A stretch of DNA of 36,015 nucleotides from Desulfosporosinus sp. (GTDB lineage: Bacteria; Bacillota; Desulfitobacteriia; Desulfitobacteriales; Desulfitobacteriaceae). Location of the stretch: positions 1 to 36,015 of the forward strand of contig DAIEHY010000007.1 of NCBI GenBank assembly GCA_027353165.1. Direction: 5' to 3'. Shown one piece after another: positions 17,909 through 27,362 of this stretch. Position 1 is the stretch's first letter; the number at the start of each line of letters is the position of its first letter. A program made the position numbers and the translations under genes. Under the pieces are notes generated by a model. It ran no database searches. It saw only the letters and a program-made list of their open reading frames with translations, and was not told the DNA's origin.

Positions 17909-18784
17909 TCACGCCCTCTCTAATATCTGTTGAAGATCTTCCGTATTAAATTGATAATGTTCATTACAAAAATGGCAAACCATTTCGGCATTACCATCCG
18001 AGATTAGGTCTGCTATTTCTTTTTTTCCGATAGAAACCAACGTATCACTCAAGCGTTCCTTCGAGCATGTACAAGAAAACGTCACCTTACGTCGTTCTAA
18101 AACATGATGAGGAAGTTGTCCCATCAGATGACCTAATAACTCGTCTATAGTCTGGCTCTGAGCTACCAATTCACTAATCCCCATCTGTAACTGCCCAAGT
18201 TGGCTTTCAATTGCCTGGATAACCTCTTCTGTCGCTCCAGGCAAGGGTTGAATCAGAAGCCCCCATGCGCCTGCTACATGATAATCCTTTTCGACCAATA
18301 CCCCAAGTAGCATAGCAGAAGGAATCTGCTCAGAAGTTAATAAATAATGAACCAGATCTTCAGCAACCTCCCCACTCACCAAAGGAACCGTCCCGGTAAA
18401 GACTTCACCATTTTGTAAGCTCCGACTCACAGACAATTCCCCAAGCCCAACCGCTCCTCCCACGTCAAGTTTCCCGGAGGCTTTAAGCGGCAAATCCGCC
18501 AAAGGTTCCCTAACATAACCACGAACCTCTCCCCGTGCATTCCCAACAGCGACAACCCCTTCTAAAGGGCCATCTCCCAACAAGCGCAAAGTAATACTTT
18601 CTTCTCCTTTAAGGGCACTAGCAAGAATAAGCGTCCCTGTCATCAATCTACCCAGCGCCGCCGTGGCAACCGGAGACATCCCATGACGCCGACGAGCTTC
18701 CTCCACAATATCCGTCGTTCTAACCAAAACCCAACGGGCATTCCCTTCAAGCATAGTCCCAATCCAAAGTTCATCCTGTTGCAT
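17909..18784 (-). CDS. hslO: Hsp33 redox-regulated chaperone
   Basis: MQQDELWIGTMLEGNARWVLVRTTDIVEEA; C-terminal zinc motif CTCSKER...CHFCNEHY; start trimmed to MQQDE with AGGAAG RBS. Confidence 0.95.
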   Translation of the reverse strand: MQQDELWIGTMLEGNARWVLVRTTDIVEEARRRHGMSPVATAALGRLMTGTLILASALKGEESITLRLLGDGPLEGVVAVGNARGEVRGYVREPLADLPLKASGKLDVGGAVGLGELSVSRSLQNGEVFTGTVPLVSGEVAEDLVHYLLTSEQIPSAMLLGVLVEKDYHVAGAWGLLIQPLPGATEEVIQAIESQLGQLQMGISELVAQSQTIDELLGHLMGQLPHHVLERRKVTFSCTCSKERLSDTLVSIGKKEIADLISDGNAEMVCHFCNEHYQFNTEDLQQILERA

Positions 18785-19009
18785 AAATCGTCTTCCTTTT
18801 ATCAAAATCTTAGTATAAGCCGGTACTTGTAAGTCGTGCAAGTCGGGGACGGTTCTTGCTTGCATTCCTCAACCTACATTCATCACCCAATAAATATTAT
18901 ATAGCCTTACCTAAAACACAATCATTAACTGTTATCGCCTTAGGTAACATTTCCCACAACTTTGTCAATCCCGATTATATTACAGATTAATTCGCGATAT
19001 AACCCACGT

Positions 19010-19315
19010 TCATTTCAATAAATCTGGATAATCCCGCATTCCATGAAGTACTCTGTATACTACGACCTCGTCATTAATTAGCTTATAAAAAGCGATATAA
19101 CAGTCTATAATCAGCATACGGTAGTCTTGTTTTGCCAACTCACCATCCGGTACGATTTTACCGATGTGCGGATGCTCTGCAAGCTTATCAATTTTATCAA
19201 TAATCTTGTCGGTCATTGCAAGCGCCGCTGTCGGACTGTCTTCTGCAATGTAGAAAAAAATTTCCCCGATGTCCTCACGAGCAATCTGTAATATCGCAAT
19301 CTTATACTTGCTCAT
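19010..19315 (-). CDS. RelE/ParE-family toxin
   Basis: IAREDIGEIFFYIAEDSPTAALAMTDKIIDKIDKLAEHPHIGK...DYRMLIIDCYIAFYKLINDEVVVYRVLHGMRDY. Confidence 0.92.
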   Translation of the reverse strand: MSKYKIAILQIAREDIGEIFFYIAEDSPTAALAMTDKIIDKIDKLAEHPHIGKIVPDGELAKQDYRMLIIDCYIAFYKLINDEVVVYRVLHGMRDYPDLLK

Positions 19316-19574
19316 TGTGCAGGCCTTTGATATATTCTCTCACATCATCGGTAGTGTAGGTTGGTGCGCCACTAAGACGTTGGAGTTCAGCCTCTAAAAG
19401 TTTGGCTCTTAGGTTTAACATTGCTTCTCTGCGTTCAAACGCAGCAATGCTCATTACAACCAACTCGCCCTCACCATTTTTGGTCAAATAAACAGGTTCA
19501 GACCTTTCTTTACATATTCTAGTTATTTCACCAAGCTCTGTCCTCAGTGCAGATGTGGGCTTAATAATCATCAT
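19302..19574 (-). CDS. Phd/YefM-family antitoxin
   Basis: IIKPTSALRTELGEITRICKERSEPVYLTKNGEGELVVMSIAAFERREA; overlaps the toxin start. Confidence 0.92.
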   Translation of the reverse strand: MMIIKPTSALRTELGEITRICKERSEPVYLTKNGEGELVVMSIAAFERREAMLNLRAKLLEAELQRLSGAPTYTTDDVREYIKGLHNEQV

Positions 19575-19746
19575 TTATCACTCCTAGGCAGAATTCAGTC
19601 AGAATCTAGACTTAATTATGCTCTTATTATATGCCATTTTTAGCACTGTTAACAACAGACTTTCGATAAAAGCAAATCCTGCACTCGCACTTTATAGCTC
19701 TTCCGCTCCTGCCCCGTCGTCCTAACTCTACGCCATTCACAACCCA

Positions 19747-19927
19747 GAGGGTGTGATTTTGCAGAGCGAACCCGTTAGGCAAAGTCGCGTCCAGCGCGCT
19801 TACATTACGAGGCGGTAGCGTGGCACTGGTTCACTTCAGGTATTACCCTGAGGTTTGCCTAAGCTCGCCTCGTAATCAAGCGCGCCAGCGACGGCGCCGT
19901 GGGTGAGTGGCGCAACTTCACACCCTC
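19747..19927 (-). repeat. 181-bp structured dispersed repeat, copy 2
   Basis: Same length, orientation and boundaries as 17721-17901, four substitutions; right end overlaps the thiN stop codon. Confidence 0.95.
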
Positions 19928-20586
19928 CCGTTCCTGCCCCCGTTAGGAATGACCACCATGACCCATCCCTCGTGAACCTCAATCACCGCTTTCCCACCAA
20001 GAAACACATTACTGATCCCACGTGGAGAATCTTGATAAAGCACTCCCTGTTGAAGCGGATAATATAACCCCTCAGTCGTGACAATCGCTTTCTCCGATAA
20101 GGCAATCAAAGAAAGTTCCTGACCCAATGGTGCACTAATCTCTTCGCGGCCTTGAATTATCCACATTTCTTGATCAGGATCAACCAGACGGATCCGATAC
20201 CCTTTTCGTGCATAGCCCAACATAAGCGCTAAATTACCCAAAAAATGATCGATTCGATGTCCGCTTGCCCCATACAACCAAATATCTGATTGACCCATAA
20301 GGGAAGCCTTTTCCTCGGCCCGCAACAGTGCCAATTCCAGATCTGTCTCATCCTTTTCACAAGGATATCGCTCAATAATGCAGCCTGTACTTTCACATTG
20401 AGTTAAGTTCTCAGGAGAAATTGAATCCAAATCCCCTATCACAATATCGGGCCTACGCCCAGATAGGGCGGCATAATTTGCCCCCCCATCCGCACAAATC
20501 AAAAAGTCAACTTCATTGAGAACCCGTTTTCCCCATTCAGAATTCCAAACACCATTGGCTAATACTGCAATTTTAAACTTATTCAC
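19918..20586 (-). CDS. thiN: Thiamine pyrophosphokinase
   Basis: ICADGGANYA, PDIVIGDLDSI, DETDLELAL, YGASGHRIDHFLGNL. Confidence 0.95.
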   Translation of the reverse strand: MNKFKIAVLANGVWNSEWGKRVLNEVDFLICADGGANYAALSGRRPDIVIGDLDSISPENLTQCESTGCIIERYPCEKDETDLELALLRAEEKASLMGQSDIWLYGASGHRIDHFLGNLALMLGYARKGYRIRLVDPDQEMWIIQGREEISAPLGQELSLIALSEKAIVTTEGLYYPLQQGVLYQDSPRGISNVFLGGKAVIEVHEGWVMVVIPNGGRNGRV

Positions 20587-21247
20587 CCTTCATCATACCC
20601 GCCGCTTGGCGAATATTCTTCACGGCTTGTTGCGGATCAGCTTGGGCAAAAATAGCGGCACCCGCCACCAAGATATGAGCACCCGCTTGAGCCACCATTG
20701 CAGCAGTTTCAAGGTTAATTCCTCCATCAACTTGAATCAAACAAGACGATTGGATCTGTTCAAGATGGCGATGAAGGACCTGAATTTTAGGGAGAACATT
20801 TGGGATAAAGTTCTGTCCACCAAATCCTGGGTTGACTGTCATCAATAGTACCATATCTAAATCTTGCAGAATATACTTAACCCCGTCCAGTGGAGTTGCA
20901 GGGTTAAGCGCGATTCCCGCCGTCATTCCCTGTTCTTTGATTTGTTGGATTAGACGGTGGGCGTGGAGGGACGTTTCTAAATGGAACGTTATATGATCCG
21001 CACCCGCTTTAGCGAACTCAACAATAAATTTTTCCGGTTCTTCAACCATTAGATGAACATCAAAACGCATTTTGGAATGATTCCTGAGGGATTTCACTAT
21101 AGCAGGTCCAAACGTAAGATTAGGCACAAAGTGCCCGTCCATAACATCAATATGTAATACCTCAGCGCCTGCCTCCTCAACCATCTGAACCTGGTCCCCT
21201 AGTCGAGAAAAGTCGGCGGATAAAATTGAAGGTGCAATCTGAATCAT
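20579..21247 (-). CDS. rpe: Ribulose-phosphate 3-epimerase
   Basis: IAPSILSADFSRLGDQV, LHIDVMDGHFVPNLTFGP, MTVNPGFGGQNFI, QVDGGIN. Confidence 0.98.
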   Translation of the reverse strand: MIQIAPSILSADFSRLGDQVQMVEEAGAEVLHIDVMDGHFVPNLTFGPAIVKSLRNHSKMRFDVHLMVEEPEKFIVEFAKAGADHITFHLETSLHAHRLIQQIKEQGMTAGIALNPATPLDGVKYILQDLDMVLLMTVNPGFGGQNFIPNVLPKIQVLHRHLEQIQSSCLIQVDGGINLETAAMVAQAGAHILVAGAAIFAQADPQQAVKNIRQAAGMMKGE

Positions 21248-21248
21248 C

Positions 21249-22139
21249 TTAATACTTCCTCTCTGCTTCCATTACTTCTTGCAAAAAAATTAGGTAGTGC
21301 TCATACCGTTTAGGGTAAATCTCTCCCTTTTCAAGCGCAGCCTTGATTGCACAATTAGGTTCTTTATCATGCAGACAACTGTTGAAGCGACACTGACTAC
21401 GACGTGAAGCGATTTCCGGGAAATAGTCCGTTAGCTCTAAGCGTTTCATGATTGGCATAGAAAGAGAAGAAAAACCCGGTGTATCTGCCACAAGCCCCCC
21501 AGCGCAAACCATCAATTCCACATGACGTGTAGTATGACGACCGCGCTTAGACTTAATGCTGATATCTCCTGTTTTCAGGTTCTTTCCTGGTGATAAGGCA
21601 TTGAAAAGACTTGATTTCCCGACTCCGGAAGGTCCTGCCAGAACGCTAATTTTGTTAGTGAGCCGTGCCCCAAGCTCTTTAATTCCTTGGCCTGTTTCAT
21701 TAGAGACTTCAAATACCGTGTAACCTATATTACGGTATACATCACCGATTGAATCTGCGCCTTCTTCGTTAGTTATTACAGCCTTTTTAAATTTATCCAA
21801 TTTAGTAAAAACGAGAATCGGTTCAATCCCTGCTTCTGACACTTGAACCAATAAACGATCCAAAAGATTTTGATCTGGTTTAGGAGAAGTTAGAGCGAAA
21901 ACCAAAATAGCCTGATCTACATTAGCCACGGTCGGACGACTTAAAACATTTCGCCTTGGCTCTACCTCCTCAATCGTGGCTTTGTTCTCTAAATCCTGGA
22001 GAATTTTAACCCGATCCCCTGGTATAAACTCTTGATCTTTAACACGAAAGCGACCGCGTAGGGAACATTCCCATACTCGGTCCTCCGCATAAACATAATA
22101 AAATCCACCATACCCCTTAAGTAGGACTCCTCTGATCAT
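21249..22139 (-). CDS. rsgA: Ribosome small subunit-dependent GTPase A
   Basis: Circularly permuted GTPase: FTKLDK, AGPSGVGKSSL, DTPGFSS; C-terminal Zn motif CRFNSCLHDKEPNC. Confidence 0.97.
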   Translation of the reverse strand: MIRGVLLKGYGGFYYVYAEDRVWECSLRGRFRVKDQEFIPGDRVKILQDLENKATIEEVEPRRNVLSRPTVANVDQAILVFALTSPKPDQNLLDRLLVQVSEAGIEPILVFTKLDKFKKAVITNEEGADSIGDVYRNIGYTVFEVSNETGQGIKELGARLTNKISVLAGPSGVGKSSLFNALSPGKNLKTGDISIKSKRGRHTTRHVELMVCAGGLVADTPGFSSLSMPIMKRLELTDYFPEIASRRSQCRFNSCLHDKEPNCAIKAALEKGEIYPKRYEHYLIFLQEVMEAERKY

Positions 22140-22177
22140 AAATACCTCACTTAATCATCGTGCTTTTAGGGATTATC

Positions 22178-23941
22178 CTAATGTTTCTTTGGTTTACCAT
22201 TTTTGCGGACGAAACTTGTCACTTGCGCAATCAATAACGGGTCCTTAATTGCAAAGTCAGCCTTTCCTTGTGCAAGCGGACCGGGCCCACGCGAAACAAC
22301 AATCGTAACCTCAGTCCCTTGCTGAACTGCTTCTCCGGGATTAGGGTTGGTATTCATGACGACATCGATTGGAGAAGTCGTAGAGTCCTCGGTTTCAATT
22401 TTAAAGACTAGCTTATGCTGATCGAGTATCACTTTTGCTTCAGCCGATGTTTTTCCGATCACATTGGGCATATTTATGGGAAGTGATTGTGGTCCGGCAC
22501 TCAAGGTTAAATGAATCTCCCCGTTTTTAGGCCATGAAGCATAGGGAGCAGGATCTTGTCGAACTACAGCATCCTTTGGAACATTCACATCGGGAACGGT
22601 TTCAAAGGTTGGTTTTCCCGTAAAGCCTGCATTCTGGATAAGATACAAAGCATTTTCTTTTGTCATCTGACCAGTCGTAACATCTGGGAATTTCCCCAGA
22701 TCAGGACCCTTGCTGACGACTATTTTAACGGTTCGTCCCACTCTAACTGATAATCCAGCCTTCGGATCCTGTTCAATAATGCGATCTTTTTCAACTTTAT
22801 CACTAAACTCGAAGGTGGTGGACTCTGCACTTAGACTTAGTTTAGCACCTTTTACAAAATCCTCTGCCACTGGCACCGTTTTCAAAACTAAATCTGGAAC
22901 CAGCGTCGATTCTACCGCAAGATAATTCTTTAGCAAAATCCCACCGCCAAGGAGGGAGAAGAGAAGCACAAAGCCTCCAACAAGCCAAAGTATACGTTTT
23001 TTCTTTTCGGGCTTAGTTGGCGTTGAACTTTTTACCCCTACGGGTGCCAGAACTTGACTCATCCCTTTATGAGTCTGAGTGGCTTCGGGATCATCCGTTT
23101 GAAAAACTTCCATTCGCGAAATGGGTCGACCGGCCTGGATATGGTCCAGGTCTTCAAGAAGATCTTTGGCCGCCAAATAGCGTTGTTCAGGTGACTTAGA
23201 GATTGCCCGCATGATCACAGCTTCAAATTCCTTATCAATCCGAGGGTTAAGTTTGCTGGGCGGAACAGGTAGTTGTTGTAAGTGTTTAAGAGCAATGGCA
23301 ATGGGGGTTTCTCCATCATAGGGCACTTTCCCTGTCAGTAATTCGTAAAGCACAATTCCTAAAGAGTAAATGTCCGATTGCTCATTACTTTGAATTCCTT
23401 TTGCCTGTTCCGGAGATAAGTAATGAACTGAACCAACAATATCTCCCGTATGGGTGACTGTCGCCGAAGAGACTGCCCGCGCAATACCGAAGTCCGTGAC
23501 CTTAGCATGTCCGTCCGTCGTCACTAATATGTTATGTGGTTTGATATCCCTATGAATAATATGGTGTTCATGAGCATTTTGGATAGCCCCAGTAATTTGC
23601 CGTGCCAGATTAATAGCCTGATCTGTGGACAGTGGAGCATACTCTCGAATGATTTCTTTTAGGTTACGACCTTCCACGTATTCCATGACAATATATTCTG
23701 TATCTCCATCTTTGCCAACATCATAAATTGAGACAATGTTCGGATGGGACAAACTTGCAGCAGATTGGGCTTCCCTACGAAAACGACGGATAAAGTCCTC
23801 ATCTGTGACAAACTGCTCTCGGAGCACCTTGATTGTTACGACACGGTTAAGTAAAACATCCTTGGCCTTATAAACGATAGCCATACCCCCAGCACCAATT
23901 CGCTCAAGGACTTCATATCGTCCCCCGAAAATTTTACTCAC
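22178..23941 (-). CDS. prkC: Ser/Thr protein kinase with PASTA repeats
   Basis: GAGGMAIVYKAKD, HRDIKPHNILV, DFGIARA, one TM segment, three PASTA-like repeats. Confidence 0.96.
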   Translation of the reverse strand: MSKIFGGRYEVLERIGAGGMAIVYKAKDVLLNRVVTIKVLREQFVTDEDFIRRFRREAQSAASLSHPNIVSIYDVGKDGDTEYIVMEYVEGRNLKEIIREYAPLSTDQAINLARQITGAIQNAHEHHIIHRDIKPHNILVTTDGHAKVTDFGIARAVSSATVTHTGDIVGSVHYLSPEQAKGIQSNEQSDIYSLGIVLYELLTGKVPYDGETPIAIALKHLQQLPVPPSKLNPRIDKEFEAVIMRAISKSPEQRYLAAKDLLEDLDHIQAGRPISRMEVFQTDDPEATQTHKGMSQVLAPVGVKSSTPTKPEKKKRILWLVGGFVLLFSLLGGGILLKNYLAVESTLVPDLVLKTVPVAEDFVKGAKLSLSAESTTFEFSDKVEKDRIIEQDPKAGLSVRVGRTVKIVVSKGPDLGKFPDVTTGQMTKENALYLIQNAGFTGKPTFETVPDVNVPKDAVVRQDPAPYASWPKNGEIHLTLSAGPQSLPINMPNVIGKTSAEAKVILDQHKLVFKIETEDSTTSPIDVVMNTNPNPGEAVQQGTEVTIVVSRGPGPLAQGKADFAIKDPLLIAQVTSFVRKNGKPKKH

Positions 23942-23951
23942 TATCTGTCAC

Positions 23952-25355
23952 CTACTTTCTGATTAGTGCTTCTTGAATGATTTGTCGTGCAATCGGAGCA
24001 GCTGTCCCTCCGCCAGTTCCACCATTCTCCACCATAACGGCGATCGCAATCCGCGGTTTCTCCGCGGGGGCAAAGGCGATATACCAAGCATGTGTCGGGA
24101 CATCTCCACCAGGTTCAGCTGAACCCGTCTTGCCTGCGACCTGAACATTAGATAACGCCCCCGGTGCGGCCGTGCCATCTGTCACGGCAGTTACCATCGC
24201 GCTTGTGATTTGTTCCGCTTCCGTCTTGGAAAGAGCGGTCAACCAAGGCTTAGGTTTTTGTTCAAATATCACGTTTTGAGAAGGATCAAGGACTCGATCG
24301 ACAAGATGAGGGGCCATAATGACTCCCTGGTTAGCGATACCCGCAGTGATCAAGGCCATATGAAAGGGAGTAACAAGAATTTCTCCTTGTCCGAAGGTAC
24401 TTGCTGCCAATAGATTTGTATTTAACGTCGTGGGAATTTTCGCTGCTTTGGTAACTGAACTAGTTGGAACATTGAGTTCAAAAGGAATCGGTTGCCCAAA
24501 CCCAAAACCCTTGACAGCGGATAAAAACCTTTCACTCCCTGCCTGAACTCCAAAGGTTGCAAAGTACGTGTTGCAGGAATCCGCTAACGCCATATTATAA
24601 TTAACCCAGCCATGGGCCTTATCGTTTTGTTCTCGAATCACTTGTCCGTTAATAATTGTAGAGCCTCGGCACTCATATAGATCCGTGGTATTAACTCCAC
24701 TACGTAAGACAGCCGCAGAGGTAACCACCTTCATGGTTGATCCCGGGGGATAGAGAGAAGCATAACGTTGTTCCAGTGGCCTTTCTATTTCACGGTTAAC
24801 AATTTCATTCCAGTTTTTGTCTAGGTTAGTGGGATCAAAACTGGGTTGGCTAACTAAAGCCAAGACCTCCCCTGTTCTTGGATCGATTGCCACTACAGCT
24901 CCCATTTTTCCCTTGAGTGCATTAAAGGCGAGCTTCTGTAAACGAGAATCTAGGGTAAGTACCACATCATCCCCTGTGCGGGGAAGTGCAAAAAGCTGTT
25001 GAACTGTTTGGCTAGGATTGGCCTTCTTGAGCCCTAGCAGCCAATCTGCTAAACTTCCCTCAAGACCGGATGCTCCCAATTTCACCGTTGAATAACCAAG
25101 TGCAGGTTCGTACATTTCCCCATTTGAATAAACTCGAACCTTTTTCCCGTTTAATAGCTGAGTTTTTGCAATCACTTCGCCGTTGCGATCAAAAATTCCT
25201 CCCCTAGTCACACGATTTTCCATGAGGATCATACGGCGATTAGCAGGATTATTTAATAACGTGTCTGCTTTAACAACTTGCCAATAGACCAAGCCAAGAC
25301 TTAGGACAAAAAAGCTAAAGGCCATGCCCAATGCTACTTGACGTATCCCTCGCAT
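23952..25355 (-). CDS. Penicillin-binding protein (class B transpeptidase, PbpA/FtsI-like)
   Basis: YPPGSTMKV (SxxK), DSCNTYF, AGKTGSAEPG (KTG). Confidence 0.94.
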   Translation of the reverse strand: MRGIRQVALGMAFSFFVLSLGLVYWQVVKADTLLNNPANRRMILMENRVTRGGIFDRNGEVIAKTQLLNGKKVRVYSNGEMYEPALGYSTVKLGASGLEGSLADWLLGLKKANPSQTVQQLFALPRTGDDVVLTLDSRLQKLAFNALKGKMGAVVAIDPRTGEVLALVSQPSFDPTNLDKNWNEIVNREIERPLEQRYASLYPPGSTMKVVTSAAVLRSGVNTTDLYECRGSTIINGQVIREQNDKAHGWVNYNMALADSCNTYFATFGVQAGSERFLSAVKGFGFGQPIPFELNVPTSSVTKAAKIPTTLNTNLLAASTFGQGEILVTPFHMALITAGIANQGVIMAPHLVDRVLDPSQNVIFEQKPKPWLTALSKTEAEQITSAMVTAVTDGTAAPGALSNVQVAGKTGSAEPGGDVPTHAWYIAFAPAEKPRIAIAVMVENGGTGGGTAAPIARQIIQEALIRK

Positions 25356-26638
25356 TATGTTGCATACTCCCTTCCCTTATTCTTCGTGCTGTGGGAACTT
25401 ACTGCGGTAGCATTAGATATGTTGAGTAGCACCCCAAGCAAGATAAAATGAACCATCAGGGAGCTTCCGCCATAACTTACCCACGGAAGAGGCAATCCTG
25501 TCAAAGGAAGCAGTTTTGTAACCCCAGCCAGAATAATTAGGGTCTCAGTTCCAAGTAAAATTCCTATCCCTGCGGCCAGGATTTGTCCAAAGCGATCTTT
25601 GGCCTTTAAACTCACTGCAAAAGCTCTCATTACAACAATCAAAAAGAGCATAAGCACAGCCATCGCCCCAGCAAATCCCAGCTCTTCTGCAATCACTGAA
25701 AAAATAAAATCACTAATTGCCACGGGTACGGTCGATGCACCAATACCATTACCTAACCCCGTACCGAGAATATTTCCGCCTCCAATGGCAAACAGAGATT
25801 GAGCAATTTGATACCCCATTCCCGTGGGATCTTGCCAAGGATCCATCCAGACTGCAACTCTCACACGAACATGTCGAAAAAGCAGATAGCCTAAAGTGCC
25901 GGTTAAGAAAAAAATTGGCAGAGATATTCCTAAATAAAGAGCTCGCTCTGTCACAACATAAAGCATGAGTACAAAAAGCAGGTAAAACACTAAAGCTGTC
26001 CCTAGACTTTTTTGAGCGGCTAAAATTCCAAGGACGAAAGCCACCATGATTATGAACGGACCTAAAGTCCGCCAATCAGGCAAAGAGAATCTTCCCACCT
26101 GCACGGTTCCTATGCGCAACAATTCTTCATTCTCTTCCAAGTACGTAGCCATGAATAATAGTAACGTCAGTTTGACAAATTCCTCCGGTTGAAACCCAAA
26201 TCCTAAAAGCTTCAGGGAGCTCGTTGCTCCACCTTCCTCTGATCCCACCAGAAGAGTCACCAGCAGTAGAGTAACCGCTAATAGCCCCCAGATATATCGA
26301 AATCTTCCAAAGGATCGATAATCTCGAATGGTCCAAAGAACAACGTAAAACATCAACATTCCAAGATTAGCCCACCAAAATTGGTGTAAGGCAACCCCAG
26401 GGTTGATTCGTACAACAAATACAAGTCCAAGGGCCATGATAGCTTGGACGACAGGTAAGATAAAGGGATCTCCTTGATAATGGAAGATTTGTTCCATTAG
26501 GCTTCCCACCAAGACAATAACCGTAAAGATCAGCGCTTGCCAAAACAGTGGACCCATTGCGCCGTCCCACTTCAACAAACTAAGTCCTAGCCACATCATT
26601 CCTAAAATTAAAACTCGTGAAGTTAAACGAAGAATCAT
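25355..26638 (-). CDS. FtsW/RodA/SpoVE-family SEDS glycosyltransferase
   Basis: Multi-TM; GFQPEEFVKLTLLLFMATYL, LPLTGLPLPWVSYGGSSLM; start trimmed to MILRLTSRV because the longer ORF overlaps the phosphatase. Confidence 0.95.
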   Translation of the reverse strand: MILRLTSRVLILGMMWLGLSLLKWDGAMGPLFWQALIFTVIVLVGSLMEQIFHYQGDPFILPVVQAIMALGLVFVVRINPGVALHQFWWANLGMLMFYVVLWTIRDYRSFGRFRYIWGLLAVTLLLVTLLVGSEEGGATSSLKLLGFGFQPEEFVKLTLLLFMATYLEENEELLRIGTVQVGRFSLPDWRTLGPFIIMVAFVLGILAAQKSLGTALVFYLLFVLMLYVVTERALYLGISLPIFFLTGTLGYLLFRHVRVRVAVWMDPWQDPTGMGYQIAQSLFAIGGGNILGTGLGNGIGASTVPVAISDFIFSVIAEELGFAGAMAVLMLFLIVVMRAFAVSLKAKDRFGQILAAGIGILLGTETLIILAGVTKLLPLTGLPLPWVSYGGSSLMVHFILLGVLLNISNATAVSSHSTKNKGREYAT

Positions 26639-26642
26639 CGGC

Positions 26643-27362
26643 TTACTCCATAATACAGCATAAAGCTGTGAAATTATCAGGGGCACCTCGTTCAAGCGTA
26701 AGCTGTCGTAACCTCTCCAACCGTTCTTCCCAAGACCCTGGTTCAAGAAATTCTTCAGTGAGCTCTTGATCATTGATCATATTCGAGAAACCATCCGTGC
26801 AGAGAAGGAAAACGTCCCCTGTTTGTAAATTCAAACTTTGACAATCCACTTCTACACTCGGGTCTGCTCCTATCGCTCGCATCAGAACATTTCGTTGCGG
26901 GTGTTTGTTAGCTTCTTCAGGAGAGATCTGTCCTAACCTCACAAGCTCACCGACCAGTGAATGGTCAGTTGTTAACAAAGTTAAACCCTCATCTCGCCAC
27001 AGATAAGCTCGACTATCTCCAACGTGAGCAATCGCGGCCTCTGAGTTACGAATCAGCAATACCGTCAGGGTAGTACCCATTCCGGCATTTTCTGGCTCGG
27101 TAGCTGAGGATTCATAAATAACACGATTTGCATGTACAAACGCCTCAGATAGCCCTTTTTCTAAAGCCTGTTCTTCAAGCTCGGCAAGTTGAGGAACAAA
27201 TTTCTCCAATTCCTCTAAAGCTGTTGAGGATGCCACTTCTCCCGCTCTATGCCCTCCCATACCATCGGCGACTGCATAGAGCCCTTCGGTGGATAAAACC
27301 AAAAAAGAATCCTCATTATTTTTACGAATACACCCTTTTTCACTAAAGCTTAGAACTCTCAT
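26643..27362 (-). CDS. prpC: PP2C-family Ser/Thr phosphatase
   Basis: KGCIRKNNEDSF, YAVADGMGGHRAGEVAS, HVGDSRAYL, LLCTDGFSNM, GAPDNFTAL. Confidence 0.96.
   Translation of the reverse strand: MRVLSFSEKGCIRKNNEDSFLVLSTEGLYAVADGMGGHRAGEVASSTALEELEKFVPQLAELEEQALEKGLSEAFVHANRVIYESSATEPENAGMGTTLTVLLIRNSEAAIAHVGDSRAYLWRDEGLTLLTTDHSLVGELVRLGQISPEEANKHPQRNVLMRAIGADPSVEVDCQSLNLQTGDVFLLCTDGFSNMINDQELTEEFLEPGSWEERLERLRQLTLERGAPDNFTALCCIME

Noticed and set aside
18785-18865. Upstream extension of hslO (MQARTVPDLHDL...)
   Set aside because: Canonical Hsp33 begins near MQQDELWIGTM, which has its own RBS; extension is likely leader sequence.
17645-19917. spoVM, expected between thiN and rpmB by B. subtilis synteny
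   Set aside because: No MKFYTIKLPKFLGG-like peptide seen on either strand in this interval; not claimed.
26639-26773. N-terminal extension of the FtsW/RodA ORF (25355..26773 in the track)
   Set aside because: Would overlap the PP2C C-terminus by about 130 bp; the SEDS TM start fits MILRLTSRV at 26638.
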